From Oscillospiraceae bacterium (GTDB lineage Bacteria; Bacillota; Clostridia; Oscillospirales; Acutalibacteraceae), in contig CADBBT010000006.1 of assembly GCA_902792985.1 (NCBI GenBank), forward strand, positions 1 to 64,000: a DNA stretch of 64,000 nucleotides, in the 5' to 3' direction. The notes beneath the pieces are model-generated. The model had not been told where the DNA came from. It saw only the letters and a list, made by a program, of their open reading frames with translations, and did no database searches. Within the stretch, counting starts at the first letter, position 1; each line of letters begins with the position of its first letter. A program made the position numbers and the translations under genes. Shown here one piece after another: positions 1 to 9,184 of this stretch.

Positions 1-657
1 GCAGACTTCGCACTTGGCTTTCACTGTGCATGTCGCTGTACCGCCAGTGTGTGCGACCTTTTCGGTCGTTGCGGTGCAGGTTGTGCACTTGTACCAGTGA
101 TCAGTCGCATCGGACTGAAGAACGCTGTAATCGTGGTCGGCCAGTTCGCCATATTCGGTATCGCACACTTCGCACTTTGCCTTGGCAGTGCAGGTCGCTG
201 TACCGCCAGTATGCGCTTCCTTCTCGGTCGTAGCGTCGCAGTTCGCACACTTGTACCAGTGATCGGTTGCGTCGGACTGAAGAACACTGTAGTCATGATC
301 GGCGAGTTCGCCGTACTCAGCATCGCAGACTTCGCACTTCGCCTTCTCTGTGCAGGTTGCTGTGCCGCCACTGTGGGCTACTTTTTCCGTTGTCAGATCA
401 CATCCAGTACACTTGTACCAGTGGTCAGTTGCATCGGACTGAAGAACACTGTAGTCGTGGTCTGCAAGTTCGCCGTATTCAGCATCGCAGACTTCACACT
501 TCGCTTTTTCTGTGCAGGTTGCTGTACCGCCGCTGTGCGCTGCCTTTTCAGTTGTTGCATCGCAGTTCGCACACTTGTACCAGTGATCGGTCGCGTCAGA
601 CTGAAGCACACTGTAGTCATGATCGGCAAGTTCGCCGTATTCCGCATCGCAGACTTC
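1..657 (-). pseudogene. frame-shifted 3' part of the Cys-repeat secreted protein, open to the window edge
   Basis: This is the downstream continuation of the secreted protein that starts at 2050. On the minus strand, in the frame one base away from the upstream part, the sequence is open from about 657 to position 1. It encodes four copies of a 54-residue unit with pairs of Cys (CxxC, then TCT, KCxxC) and the phrase HDYSVLQSDATDHWYKC. The frame changes where a 68-bp piece is missing from one repeat. If the deletion is real, this part is untranslated; if it is an assembly collapse, the gene is intact and longer. The end lies outside the window. Confidence 0.55.
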
Positions 658-700
658 GGGTTGTGCACTTGTACCAGTGGTCAGTCGCGTCGGACTGTAG
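1..700 (-). repeat. 162-bp tandem coding repeat, one unit shortened by 68 bp
   Basis: The landmark cttgtaccag occurs at 88, 250, 412, 574 and 668. The first four are exactly 162 bp apart (54 codons). The last step is only 94 bp. Aligning 651-680 with positions 1-90 shows that the bases matching 11-78 are absent, a clean 68-bp loss that changes the frame. The units differ by scattered substitutions, so they are old enough to have diverged. Confidence 0.9.
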
Positions 701-2050
701 AACGGTAAAGTCGTGAGCAAGCTTATTTATCACCGCGCCGTTACCGATCTTATTTCCACAACCAAGGCAATAGGTATCCCCGGTGTAGCCATTTGCTTCA
801 CACGTTGCAGCAACATAGTCTCTTGTTTCCGTACCATAGCCAACGTGGTTCGTCGAATCAACAGGAATCACTTCCTGCTCAACAAGCCATGTTTTGCAAT
901 CAGGACAGTAGCGTCCATCTGTCAATCCGGTTTCTTTACAGGTTGCAGCCTTGCCGGTCACATCGTAGGCATTTGCATGTCCCAGATCGTTACCATACTC
1001 TTTACCGCAAAAATAGCATTTTGCTTTTTCTGTGCAGGTTGCTGTACCGCCGCTATGCGCTTCTTTCTCGGTTGTGGCATCGCAGCTCGTGCACTTGTAC
1101 CAGTGATAAAAATCATCGGATTGAAGGACTGAATAATCATGCGTATGTTGCTCTTCCAGAGGTACAAAAGCTATTTTATCTTCCGTATCGGCATAAACTT
1201 CTGCGGTAGACTCTTGATAACCGTAAATCGTTACGCCCTCAACAATTCCATCCTTCGTTCTGCTGATGTAATAATAGCCAAACGCTTCTTCTCCGATCTG
1301 CGTTTCCGGGCCGAGTACAGTGATAGAAGTCAGTGAAGTGCAATCATAAAAAGCATAATCCTCAACGTATTCTACCGTTGCAGGAATTACAACAGATTTC
1401 AGACTCTCGTTCCCTTCAAACGCGGATTCAGCAATTCCTACAACTTCATAAGACGATCCGTCGATTTCAAAGCTATCAGGTATTTCTAAATCTGTCGCAT
1501 TGCCATTATAACCAGTAATTATAATTCCATCGTCCGTGATTTCATAATCGAAATCCGAAAGACTCACTGTAGAATCTGTAATCTCAACAGACCCCGGCAC
1601 AAGAGAAACTGATATTTCTGATTCAACCTTGTCAATCATTTTTGTCGCCGCAACACTGCAACTGATTGGGACAACAGTTCCGACAACAGCGTTTTCATCA
1701 GCGAGAAAGACAAGTTTTAAAAGGTCATCATCAAGAATCGTATTATCATCAAAAGTGATAATGCTCGTATTCTTCGCAAAATCAATATCATGAAGCTTCC
1801 CGTCTTTCAACCACTGACATTCCGATTCGACCAGCGTCAAAACCGAGGAATCGAACGTGAAGTCAAAAAACGAAAGCGTTTTGACACCCGCTGAACAGAC
1901 AAGGTGAAAAATCACCTCGACTTGATCCCCGGGCAAAGCAGAAGCAGTTGAAATATTGACAACTCCTTCCGGGGTCTCTGCGGCAACAGCAAACACACCG
2001 ATATTGCATGCCAAAAGAATACATAATATGATACTGATTATTTTTCTCAC
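617..2050 (-). CDS. secreted cohesin-like / leucine-rich / Cys-repeat surface protein, 3' frameshift
   Basis: The start is a GTG with AGGAGG seven bases upstream. Residues 1-24 are a signal peptide. About 30-155 resemble a cohesin-type beta-sandwich (INTSTASALPGD-like opening, as in the neighbours). About 165-270 hold BspA-type leucine-rich repeats (ESAFEGNESLKSVVIP, DYAFYDCTSLTSI). From about 305 come Cys-rich units with CxxC pairs that are likely zinc knuckles or a rigid stalk. The frame then runs into a 68-bp deletion near 657 and ends after 13 aberrant residues. The protein is probably displayed on the cell surface; its ligand is unknown. It is the last gene seen in a leftward cluster of cohesin-like proteins, 18 bp downstream of the lipoprotein gene. 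Confidence 0.75.
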   Translation of the reverse strand: MRKIISIILCILLACNIGVFAVAAETPEGVVNISTASALPGDQVEVIFHLVCSAGVKTLSFFDFTFDSSVLTLVESECQWLKDGKLHDIDFAKNTSIITFDDNTILDDDLLKLVFLADENAVVGTVVPISCSVAATKMIDKVESEISVSLVPGSVEITDSTVSLSDFDYEITDDGIIITGYNGNATDLEIPDSFEIDGSSYEVVGIAESAFEGNESLKSVVIPATVEYVEDYAFYDCTSLTSITVLGPETQIGEEAFGYYYISRTKDGIVEGVTIYGYQESTAEVYADTEDKIAFVPLEEQHTHDYSVLQSDDFYHWYKCTSCDATTEKEAHSGGTATCTEKAKCYFCGKEYGNDLGHANAYDVTGKAATCKETGLTDGRYCPDCKTWLVEQEVIPVDSTNHVGYGTETRDYVAATCEANGYTGDTYCLGCGNKIGNGAVINKLAHDFTVLQSDATDHWYKCTTRSLRCGIRRTCRS

Positions 2051-2068
2051 ACAAAATCCTCCTTCTGC

Positions 2069-2527
2069 TTACAAAGCCATGCCATCTAACACTTTTTCCA
2101 TGGCAAGGCCAATTCCGCTACAGGAAATGTCTCTTTCTTCGTTTTTCAACACCGGAATTACACTGATCTCATCCGTTGACGCCGTAAAATCATGCTTGGC
2201 TTGCAGGCGAAAACTAAATATTTCACCAAAGTACTTAATCCCATCCTCAAAAGCAATCGCTGCATCCTTGGTGTCAAGATTAAAGTCAGAGAGAATTGCC
2301 TGATGATTCAACCACTGACCATCCAACAGTTCAAAATCATCCTGATTATAATTCACAGATAGCGCCATGGATTTTATTTTGCCGCTGTCTTTCATAGTGA
2401 CAGTTACCTCAATAACGTCTCCGCTATTCAAATCTAAAGATTGGGCGATTTCATTGTCGCTTTTACAGCCTGAAAGCAGAAGTAAAGCCAGTGAAACAAC
2501 TAAGAAGAAAGAAATGATTCTTTTCAT
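2069..2527 (-). CDS. small cohesin-like lipoprotein
   Basis: This 152-residue protein has a lipoprotein signal with lipobox LLSGC (Cys 21), so it should be lipid-anchored on the outer face of the membrane. The rest resembles one cohesin-like sandwich: LNSGDVIEVTVTM opening, SMALSVNYNQDDFELLDG, then IFSFRLQAKH, which parallels the third domain of the next gene upstream. A ribosome binding site (AAGGA) precedes the ATG. It lies between the dockerin-bearing protein (15 bp upstream) and the Cys-repeat protein, so all three are probably one transcript. If the domain is a working cohesin, the protein could hold a dockerin partner at the membrane; this is inference. Confidence 0.75.
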   Translation of the reverse strand: MKRIISFFLVVSLALLLLSGCKSDNEIAQSLDLNSGDVIEVTVTMKDSGKIKSMALSVNYNQDDFELLDGQWLNHQAILSDFNLDTKDAAIAFEDGIKYFGEIFSFRLQAKHDFTASTDEISVIPVLKNEERDISCSGIGLAMEKVLDGMAL

Positions 2528-2542
2528 TGCAGCGCACCATCC

Positions 2543-3991
2543 TTAAGACAGCGGATAACGTTCCGGAAGAAGCGTATAGTACAACAAATAAATGGCGTCG
2601 TTGCTATTTACATGTCCATCACCGTCAAAATCACCGTTTTGGTTAATTGTATAACGATCTGGCAGCAAAGTATGATAGAGCAAATGAATTGCGTCATTAC
2701 TGTTGACGAAATCGTCTCCGTTAACGTCTCCACGCAGGATGTTTGAAACCGTAACACTGCCGGGAACATTTTCAATGCTGAGTTGCTTTTCCGATCCATT
2801 GGAAGCTAAAGTTGTAACGTTAAATCTGCACGAAACGGTGACTTCGCAGTCTTCAAGTCCTTCCAAAACGCTAAATTTCAAAAGGAAAACCTTGCCGCTC
2901 TGCTTTGTATTCTCTCTAAATGTTACAACACCGACTTCATCATTTTGATTCCAGTCATCAATAATCGAATTGCTGACGTTCCATTCACCTTGGGTCAATG
3001 TCAATTTGGTGTGATCATAGGAGAGATCTGCAATGGACATCGATTTTACATCGAGTTCCTTATCCAAAGAAATATATACGTTCACAGGATCACCCGGTCG
3101 ACCGGTAGCATTTCCAACAATTGCTTTGGCATCGAACACCAGCACCGGCAACACTGTCACACATCCCGAAACCAATTTGAAGTCCAAATCATCTTCGTTC
3201 ATATTGGAAATATCGCCTGTAATATATGTCATCGCAACTTCTGTGTCGCCTTCCGGTGCCGTTTCAAGCACCTGGAACGTCAGAATAAGCAATTCTCCCG
3301 TATAGGTCGTATCCGTACTATTCAGCCAAACAGCCTTTTTACCGTATGTAAATTGACCGCCAAGGTTCGATGTCAGCGCAACACCTGTCAGTTTTAGTAC
3401 TGATGTATTATAATCAAAACCGAGAGAAAACGTGTTAATACCGGGGTTGTTTGTGATAGTTACCGGAACAGTGACCGTTTCACCGGGAGCTGCTGAAACA
3501 TTGCCAACCGAAATTACGCCATTCGACGGAACGTCAGGTTTCACTGTTACCTTGCCCGCAACAAGGGCAAAATCCACATCGTCTTCATTCAGATTTGAAA
3601 TATCTCCGCTGGAATATGTAACTGCAACAGATGCATCACCTTCAGTGGCATTGTCCAGCACCTTCATTGTCAACAACAGAAAATCACCGTTTGTAGTGAT
3701 ATCCGAACTGTTCAGCCAAACTGCTTTCTTCGAGTATGAAAACTGTCCGCCAACGCCATCAGCAAGCCGCACATTCACCAGTTGCAAACGAGATGTATCA
3801 TAATTGAATCCAAAAGAGAACGTATTGATTCCGGGGTTATTGGCAAGCGAAGCCCTCAATTCAACCGTATCTCCCGGTTTTGCTGTTGCAGACGACACAG
3901 TGACAGTCGGAGTTCCAGCAGCTAATGCCATTGGGAAAACAGAAAGCGCAAGCAATATTGTCATAAGAATTGCTGCAATTCTTTTTGTCAT
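2543..3991 (-). CDS. secreted protein with three cohesin-like domains and a C-terminal dockerin
   Basis: A signal peptide (1-24) is followed by three tandem cohesin-like domains at about 26-152, 155-285 and 290-415. The first two share the phrases NNPGINTFSFGF, GGQF, KKAVWLNS and GDISNxNEDDxDF. Residues 419-482 form a type I dockerin with two calcium-loop repeats, DVNGDDFVNSNDAI and DFDGDGHVNSNDAI, each followed by a leucine-rich helix. The ATG is preceded by AAGGAG. In known cellulosome-like systems cohesins bind dockerins on other proteins, so this architecture suits an adaptor that both binds and is bound. A dockerin protein lies directly upstream and two other cohesin-like proteins are neighbours. 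Binding specificity cannot be read from sequence. Confidence 0.88.
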   Translation of the reverse strand: MTKRIAAILMTILLALSVFPMALAAGTPTVTVSSATAKPGDTVELRASLANNPGINTFSFGFNYDTSRLQLVNVRLADGVGGQFSYSKKAVWLNSSDITTNGDFLLLTMKVLDNATEGDASVAVTYSSGDISNLNEDDVDFALVAGKVTVKPDVPSNGVISVGNVSAAPGETVTVPVTITNNPGINTFSLGFDYNTSVLKLTGVALTSNLGGQFTYGKKAVWLNSTDTTYTGELLILTFQVLETAPEGDTEVAMTYITGDISNMNEDDLDFKLVSGCVTVLPVLVFDAKAIVGNATGRPGDPVNVYISLDKELDVKSMSIADLSYDHTKLTLTQGEWNVSNSIIDDWNQNDEVGVVTFRENTKQSGKVFLLKFSVLEGLEDCEVTVSCRFNVTTLASNGSEKQLSIENVPGSVTVSNILRGDVNGDDFVNSNDAIHLLYHTLLPDRYTINQNGDFDGDGHVNSNDAIYLLYYTLLPERYPLS

Positions 3992-4086
3992 AGTGATTCT
4001 CCTTTTCAGAAAAGCTTATCGTGATGAATCAATCATCATGCGGCAACGAGCAGCCCCATCGCCGCATGATGAAGGCTCTGTTGGAA

Positions 4087-7000
4087 TTAATAGGTCGGAA
4101 TCGTCATTGTGTTGCTCCAGGAACCGGAATATGCACATGTATCCCACCAACTCGCGCTAATGGAAACACTAGTAGTCGTAGCAGAAACCGGAACCGTGAT
4201 CCAACTGGAATAAACCGTCTGGCTTCTCGTTCCTGTTTGTTTGGAGCCCCATGTACTTGCAGAGCAGATCTGAACATCGCCGGTACTCTTGCCGCCAATG
4301 GAGGCATTGAACTTCTGCGCATAGCCGAAATAACCATTGGAAATCGTATTCGTCCATTTAATCCTAATCTGAATACTCGTTGATGTCCTGTTCTGGAATT
4401 CTGCAACGGCAGTATAGTTAATGTATGTAGTTGAACTGTAATCCCACCATTTACCAGTCTTCATGGTTTGCGAACTGGAACGAGAAACAACAGGATATGT
4501 AAAGGTAATGGTCTTTGATATCGCGTCCCACTTTACGCTTTGTGCCGCGGGGGTTGTATAACCGGATTTGGCAGGCGGGGTAATGGTGTTGGTCGTGCCA
4601 AACTTATACGTCGCAGATGAAGACCCTAAACTCGTTCCGTTACTTGATTTATAAACAATGCTATATGTATAACTGTTCGGCGTTGCAGTTGCATAGATAT
4701 CCGAAGATGTTACATTTCTTCCGACAGTGATCGAAGTTTCGCCCACCGTTCCAAGGGAATAACCCGTTGCAGGGGTATATGTAACACTTAACACATCACC
4801 GTAGTAAACTTGAGCACCACTGTTCAACGAACCAAGTTCTGCCCCAACATTCGGGGACGCTGTTCTGTTGACGGAGATGGAATACCCTGTTCCTGTGTTC
4901 CAAGTTGCAGTGAACACATCCGCTGCCCAACGCGCATACAACACAACATCAGAAGAGGCGTTAAACACCGTTTCTTCCGTTACTTGCGTTCCGCCTTCGG
5001 CCTCGGTAAACCAGCCGACAAAAGAGTATCCTGTCCTTGTCGCAGTCGGCAGTTCCTCATAAGGAAGCCCGTAATAAACCACCATCGAGTCGCTGCTTGC
5101 CGTGCCGCCGTTTGCATTAAAGTAAACGTTAAAGGAACCCTTGATATACTTTTCATATTCCGCCTGCGTAATGGTTCTGACATCGCCGTTAAACACATTC
5201 ATGTACATACGTCCGTTGATGGTACCGTAAACGTAAACGTTACCGGAAACATCAAGATAGCCTTCGGCATAGTCAACCACTTCCGCCGAGATATTCAAGG
5301 TTCTGCAGACGACCGCATTGCCGCTGTTTGCAATCAACTGGTTATCTCGTTTGAGCGTAATATTTGTCGAAACGCTTGAAAGGAGGAGCGCATAACTCGG
5401 GCTGGTAATAGAAACTGCATCCAAAATCAAATTATCGGAGGAGATTTCCAACGGAATCCTTGTGCAGTCCTGAATTTTCATTTCTTCCAGCACGGTTGTT
5501 GTTGCCTGAGAAACGATCTTCATGTCTGTGTACACATTCTGTCCGCCCTTCAGCTCGAAGTACTCGATCTCCGGAACATCGAGTGTAAGAACAACACCGT
5601 CAGTCAGCGCCGAAAGATCCATAACCACTCTTTGCGCACCGGACGCAGCTGCTGCATTTGCAACCGCAGGCGCAATTTCCTGTGTCATAATCTTCGCGGC
5701 CAGTTTTTGAATCTGCTCTTCACTTGCGTCGGGTGCCTGCTCCCTCGCCGCCGACAATGCTTCCTCTGTCACAGATTTCAGTGCAACCTCTTCGCTGAAT
5801 AACTTGACTGTAATCTGCGGTACACCGGAGAATGCCTTCGCGCCAATGAACGTTGTACTTGCGGAAACATTGAAGTTTTCCAAAGACGTGCAGCCCTTGA
5901 ACGCTTCTTCGCCGATTCTTGTGAAATAACCTGAAATCTGCTTCAAAGCGGTGCAATTCTTGAATGCGCCGTCTGCGATTTCCTCAATAAATGGATTGAG
6001 TGAGATTGATTCAATCGGTTTTCCGGCAAAGGCAGATGTCAAAAGGCCTGTCACCTTATAGGCTGTTCCGCCCATCGAAATATAAGAAGGAACAATTACG
6101 TCCGTATCAGTTCCGGAGTAACCGCTGACTGTAGCCGTGTGTGCGCTTGTGTTTGTTCTGAACGAGAGTCCTTCTGTGCGAGCAGTCGAATGGTCAACAT
6201 ATTCTTTTACAAAATAAGGAACCTCAAACGCCAATGCACCATTTTCGTAATCATTGAAATTCTGATCCGGAGAATAGTCTAAAAATTCATGTGTCTCATC
6301 ATCAAGAACATTGTAAGTATATGCAAAATATGACTTGCTAGCAACATCATATCCGACAACACCAAACACATGAACGGTTCCCGCAAGAACGAGACGGTAA
6401 AAGCCTTCGCTCTTTCCATCCGAAGAATAGGTTGAAGTTATAGTAACTGTTTCCGCTTCGGAATATGTCAGTGTTGAGGAGGTACTAAGGCTGTTACTTT
6501 CTGCTGCACTGAAGCTCTGAGACTCGCTGTTTTCACCACCAGTCGAATATGTTTCCCCATAACCTTTCGTGTTAGAAATAACTTCGGAAAGAGCCTTGCT
6601 TACCGAAGTGCTCTTACTTAATTGATTGGTTGTCGAACTAGAAGAAGTGTTGTTCCACGAAGAATTGTTCTCGCTGACTGTTGTATCAATTTTCGTTGTA
6701 TCAGTACCAGTATGAGAATTGACCTCATCTCGCTCTTTGTGGTTGCGTTCAATGCTTCCGCTCACTTCAACGGTTGATTCTGCTTTTGCCATTCCAACAT
6801 TTGCTCCAGCTGTCTGCTTGAAACCAGCTTCTATCTTGGCATTGAGTTCAACTGCATCTTCATTTGTTTTGTTCTGACTATCATATGAAAGTGCAGATGT
6901 TCCATCAGTTGTAGTTGTTGTATTGTTTCCGCCGCTGGAACTCGCAAAGGCGTATGTGTTTGCAGATGTTTTAACAATTTGCTCCGCTTCCTCCACAGTC

Positions 7001-8448
7001 ATGCCATGCTGCTCTGCCCAAGATTCGCTCACACTTGTAGTATTGTTCCAATCTTCAGACAATGTCCATGTTGCGGAGTCTACCGTTTCTTTTGAAATAG
7101 TCTCTGAAATCGTTGAAGCTTGCTGTTTGGAAATCGTTGTCGAAACGGTTCGAGACTGCTGTTGTGCCAAGCCATATACATTTTGTGTTGTCCAGATTGG
7201 ATTGCCCAACGGAACATTCTCAATCGTACCCAATTCATAAGCAAAGTATATTACATCATTGTCGATATCTTCACAGATAATCGGCTTTTCAATGGTGCTG
7301 ACCTTTCTTGCCATGTTTCGTTTGCTTGTCCAATATGCGTTCAAAACAATATCACCAGTTGTTCCGATCGGAATTTTAGTGACCTCCAGGCCTTCATCGG
7401 TGTACCAACCCAAGAACACATAGTTGTAGACGGTCGGATTTGGCAGATCGATCAGGCCTTTACTCACAGTATAGTGCATATATTTTTCATCGTTGATGGG
7501 TGCAAGCGGTGTTCTGTAAAGCTTATATGTAATATCGAACTGGAGTTCCTGCCAGCGGGCAAAAAGAGTTACGTCGTGATTTGTTCCCGTATCAATTCTA
7601 GTGACTCGGACGCCGTCTGCAGTGAACCAGCCCAGAAACTCATAGCCGGGGCAGGAGATGTCATCCAGCGGGAAGCTATCGCTCACCGAGAAAGATGCGT
7701 GGTTTTCTTCATTCACCGAGTTATCAATCAGCTGTGTTGCCAGGTATGTGTCGCCCTTGTTGACGTTATACTCCACAAGCTTGTAGTAAACCTTATACGG
7801 TTTTGTCGGATTCACGGTATTCAACGCGCCGCAATCCGTACAAATGTTATCATCACCAAAAGTGTGCTCCGCACGTTCGTTAACCAGATTCGTGTGTTCA
7901 CAAACAGCAGCTTTCCAATGATAAGTATTGTCATAAGACCAATCTTCAGCCCAGCTGTGACCTGTTGCCGGTTTCACAATCACTTCATCGGAAATCTCAT
8001 TTTCCTTTTTGCCTATTGGATCATTGAACAGCTTGTGGCAATCCAAACAATGCCAGTAGGCGATATTTCCCGGCTCTGTGCATGTCGGAGACACAGCGTC
8101 TATTGATATCATGTTTTTATGTTGACAACCGTAAAAGATCTCCACATCATCGCCAGCAAGATAACGCATCAAGCGAGTCAAGTCTTTGTTATTGGTAGTG
8201 CCGTCGCCGTTGGTATCAATGGCTTCATCAACAACTTCCACTTCATCGCCAGCGAGAAAACGCATCAAACGAGTCAAGTCTTTGTTGTTGGGGGTGCCGT
8301 CACCATTGATGTCTCCGGGAACACCCGTCCCCTCAATCGCAGCAACGCGGAATGACCCTATCCCAACATTGGCAAGAATGCCAAAGCAGGAAAGAATCAT
8401 GAGCAAGCTGAGAAGCAGAGCCGTTGATTTCTGTCTGATTTTTTGCAT
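4087..8448 (-). CDS. giant secreted protein with N-terminal dockerin, InlB-type repeats, Ser/Thr-rich centre and LRR
   Basis: This 1453-residue exported protein has a signal peptide (about 1-37) and then a dockerin at about 43-102 (DINGDGTPNNKDLTRLMRFL and DTNGDGTTNNKDLTRLM), at the N-terminus instead of the usual C-terminus. Next come Cys-pair motifs, two InlB B-repeat-like units (GYEFLGWFTADG, FLGWYTDEG) and a very Ser/Thr/Asn-rich stretch around 430-700 that may be an extended or pore/adhesin-like beta region. BspA-type leucine-rich repeats follow (about 790-880), then another InlB-like unit (GYSFVGWFTEAEGG) and a Ser/Thr-rich end. AGGAGG precedes the ATG. The likely role is a surface adhesin docked onto cohesin-bearing neighbours. 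No catalytic domain is evident. Confidence 0.85.
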   Translation of the reverse strand: MQKIRQKSTALLLSLLMILSCFGILANVGIGSFRVAAIEGTGVPGDINGDGTPNNKDLTRLMRFLAGDEVEVVDEAIDTNGDGTTNNKDLTRLMRYLAGDDVEIFYGCQHKNMISIDAVSPTCTEPGNIAYWHCLDCHKLFNDPIGKKENEISDEVIVKPATGHSWAEDWSYDNTYHWKAAVCEHTNLVNERAEHTFGDDNICTDCGALNTVNPTKPYKVYYKLVEYNVNKGDTYLATQLIDNSVNEENHASFSVSDSFPLDDISCPGYEFLGWFTADGVRVTRIDTGTNHDVTLFARWQELQFDITYKLYRTPLAPINDEKYMHYTVSKGLIDLPNPTVYNYVFLGWYTDEGLEVTKIPIGTTGDIVLNAYWTSKRNMARKVSTIEKPIICEDIDNDVIYFAYELGTIENVPLGNPIWTTQNVYGLAQQQSRTVSTTISKQQASTISETISKETVDSATWTLSEDWNNTTSVSESWAEQHGMTVEEAEQIVKTSANTYAFASSSGGNNTTTTTDGTSALSYDSQNKTNEDAVELNAKIEAGFKQTAGANVGMAKAESTVEVSGSIERNHKERDEVNSHTGTDTTKIDTTVSENNSSWNNTSSSSTTNQLSKSTSVSKALSEVISNTKGYGETYSTGGENSESQSFSAAESNSLSTSSTLTYSEAETVTITSTYSSDGKSEGFYRLVLAGTVHVFGVVGYDVASKSYFAYTYNVLDDETHEFLDYSPDQNFNDYENGALAFEVPYFVKEYVDHSTARTEGLSFRTNTSAHTATVSGYSGTDTDVIVPSYISMGGTAYKVTGLLTSAFAGKPIESISLNPFIEEIADGAFKNCTALKQISGYFTRIGEEAFKGCTSLENFNVSASTTFIGAKAFSGVPQITVKLFSEEVALKSVTEEALSAAREQAPDASEEQIQKLAAKIMTQEIAPAVANAAAASGAQRVVMDLSALTDGVVLTLDVPEIEYFELKGGQNVYTDMKIVSQATTTVLEEMKIQDCTRIPLEISSDNLILDAVSITSPSYALLLSSVSTNITLKRDNQLIANSGNAVVCRTLNISAEVVDYAEGYLDVSGNVYVYGTINGRMYMNVFNGDVRTITQAEYEKYIKGSFNVYFNANGGTASSDSMVVYYGLPYEELPTATRTGYSFVGWFTEAEGGTQVTEETVFNASSDVVLYARWAADVFTATWNTGTGYSISVNRTASPNVGAELGSLNSGAQVYYGDVLSVTYTPATGYSLGTVGETSITVGRNVTSSDIYATATPNSYTYSIVYKSSNGTSLGSSSATYKFGTTNTITPPAKSGYTTPAAQSVKWDAISKTITFTYPVVSRSSSQTMKTGKWWDYSSTTYINYTAVAEFQNRTSTSIQIRIKWTNTISNGYFGYAQKFNASIGGKSTGDVQICSASTWGSKQTGTRSQTVYSSWITVPVSATTTSVSISASWWDTCAYSGSWSNTMTIPTY

Positions 8449-8549
8449 TGATATTTCCTCCTTGCTTTCCTGAATAATAAAAGGTTTACTGCATGCTTTG
8501 TATAATAAACTTCTTATAACCTAAGAAGAATAATCTTCGGCAGCATTCA

Positions 8550-9122
8550 TTATGCTCCCACGTGGAATACACTCTTTATTCTTTCGATTAAGTTCTTAAA
8601 TATGGCTAAAATCCTTGAAAATAAAGACAAGTTCCCTCCTGAAGAACCCGAAGAAGAGGATCCGTTTTTTTGAACAGTAATAATGCCTGGATTCAACTGA
8701 AACTTAACATTTTGCTCATTATAATTAGAAATATCTCCGGCTGAACAGGTCAAACGAACTTTAGCATCTCCTGGCTCTGCATCCTTAGCAACCTTAAACT
8801 TCAATGTCATGATTTCTCCGTTATATGTTGAATCCTTGCTATTCAACCAAACCGCTTTCTTTTTATAAACAAACTGTCCGCCCAGTTTACTGGATGCTTT
8901 AACATCAACTAAGGTTAGCCTTGAATTATCATAGCTAAATCCAAAAGAAAAAGTATTAATTCCGGGATTGTTTGACATGTTTACAGAAAGGGTAATCGTC
9001 TCTCCCGGCTTTGCTGTTGCTGACGAAACTGTGATGGTCGGGCTTCCTTTTGCTGAAACAGGAAGGACGTTTGAAAACAGAATCATTAGCAATAGCAGAA
9101 TTGAAATCGTTTTTTTGTACAT
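8550..9122 (-). CDS. single cohesin-like domain protein with amphipathic C-terminal tail
   Basis: I chose the ATG at 9122 because GAGGTG lies six bases upstream; the in-frame GTG and ATG just before it are too close to that site. A signal peptide is followed by one cohesin-like domain sharing NNPGINTFSFGFSYD, GGQFVYKKKAVWLNS and GDISNYNEQNVKF with the three-cohesin protein. After a Ser/Gly linker the last 25 residues form a hydrophobic/basic amphipathic helix (FSRILAIFKNLIERI) ending without an LPxTG signal. This could be a small anchored receptor, with the tail holding it to membrane or wall and the cohesin-like part facing dockerin proteins. That reading is inference; the domain call is firm. 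Confidence 0.82.
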   Translation of the reverse strand: MYKKTISILLLLMILFSNVLPVSAKGSPTITVSSATAKPGETITLSVNMSNNPGINTFSFGFSYDNSRLTLVDVKASSKLGGQFVYKKKAVWLNSKDSTYNGEIMTLKFKVAKDAEPGDAKVRLTCSAGDISNYNEQNVKFQLNPGIITVQKNGSSSSGSSGGNLSLFSRILAIFKNLIERIKSVFHVGA

Positions 9123-9184
9123 TCGCATCACCTCAAATTGTTTGTTATTTTAACAGGGCATGTCCTGTATTTTCTAAGTATTGA

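Noticed and set aside
49..708. 219-residue plus-strand frame with repeated hydrophobic units
   Set aside because: Complement of the 162-bp Cys-repeat; the minus strand reading joins a real secreted protein.
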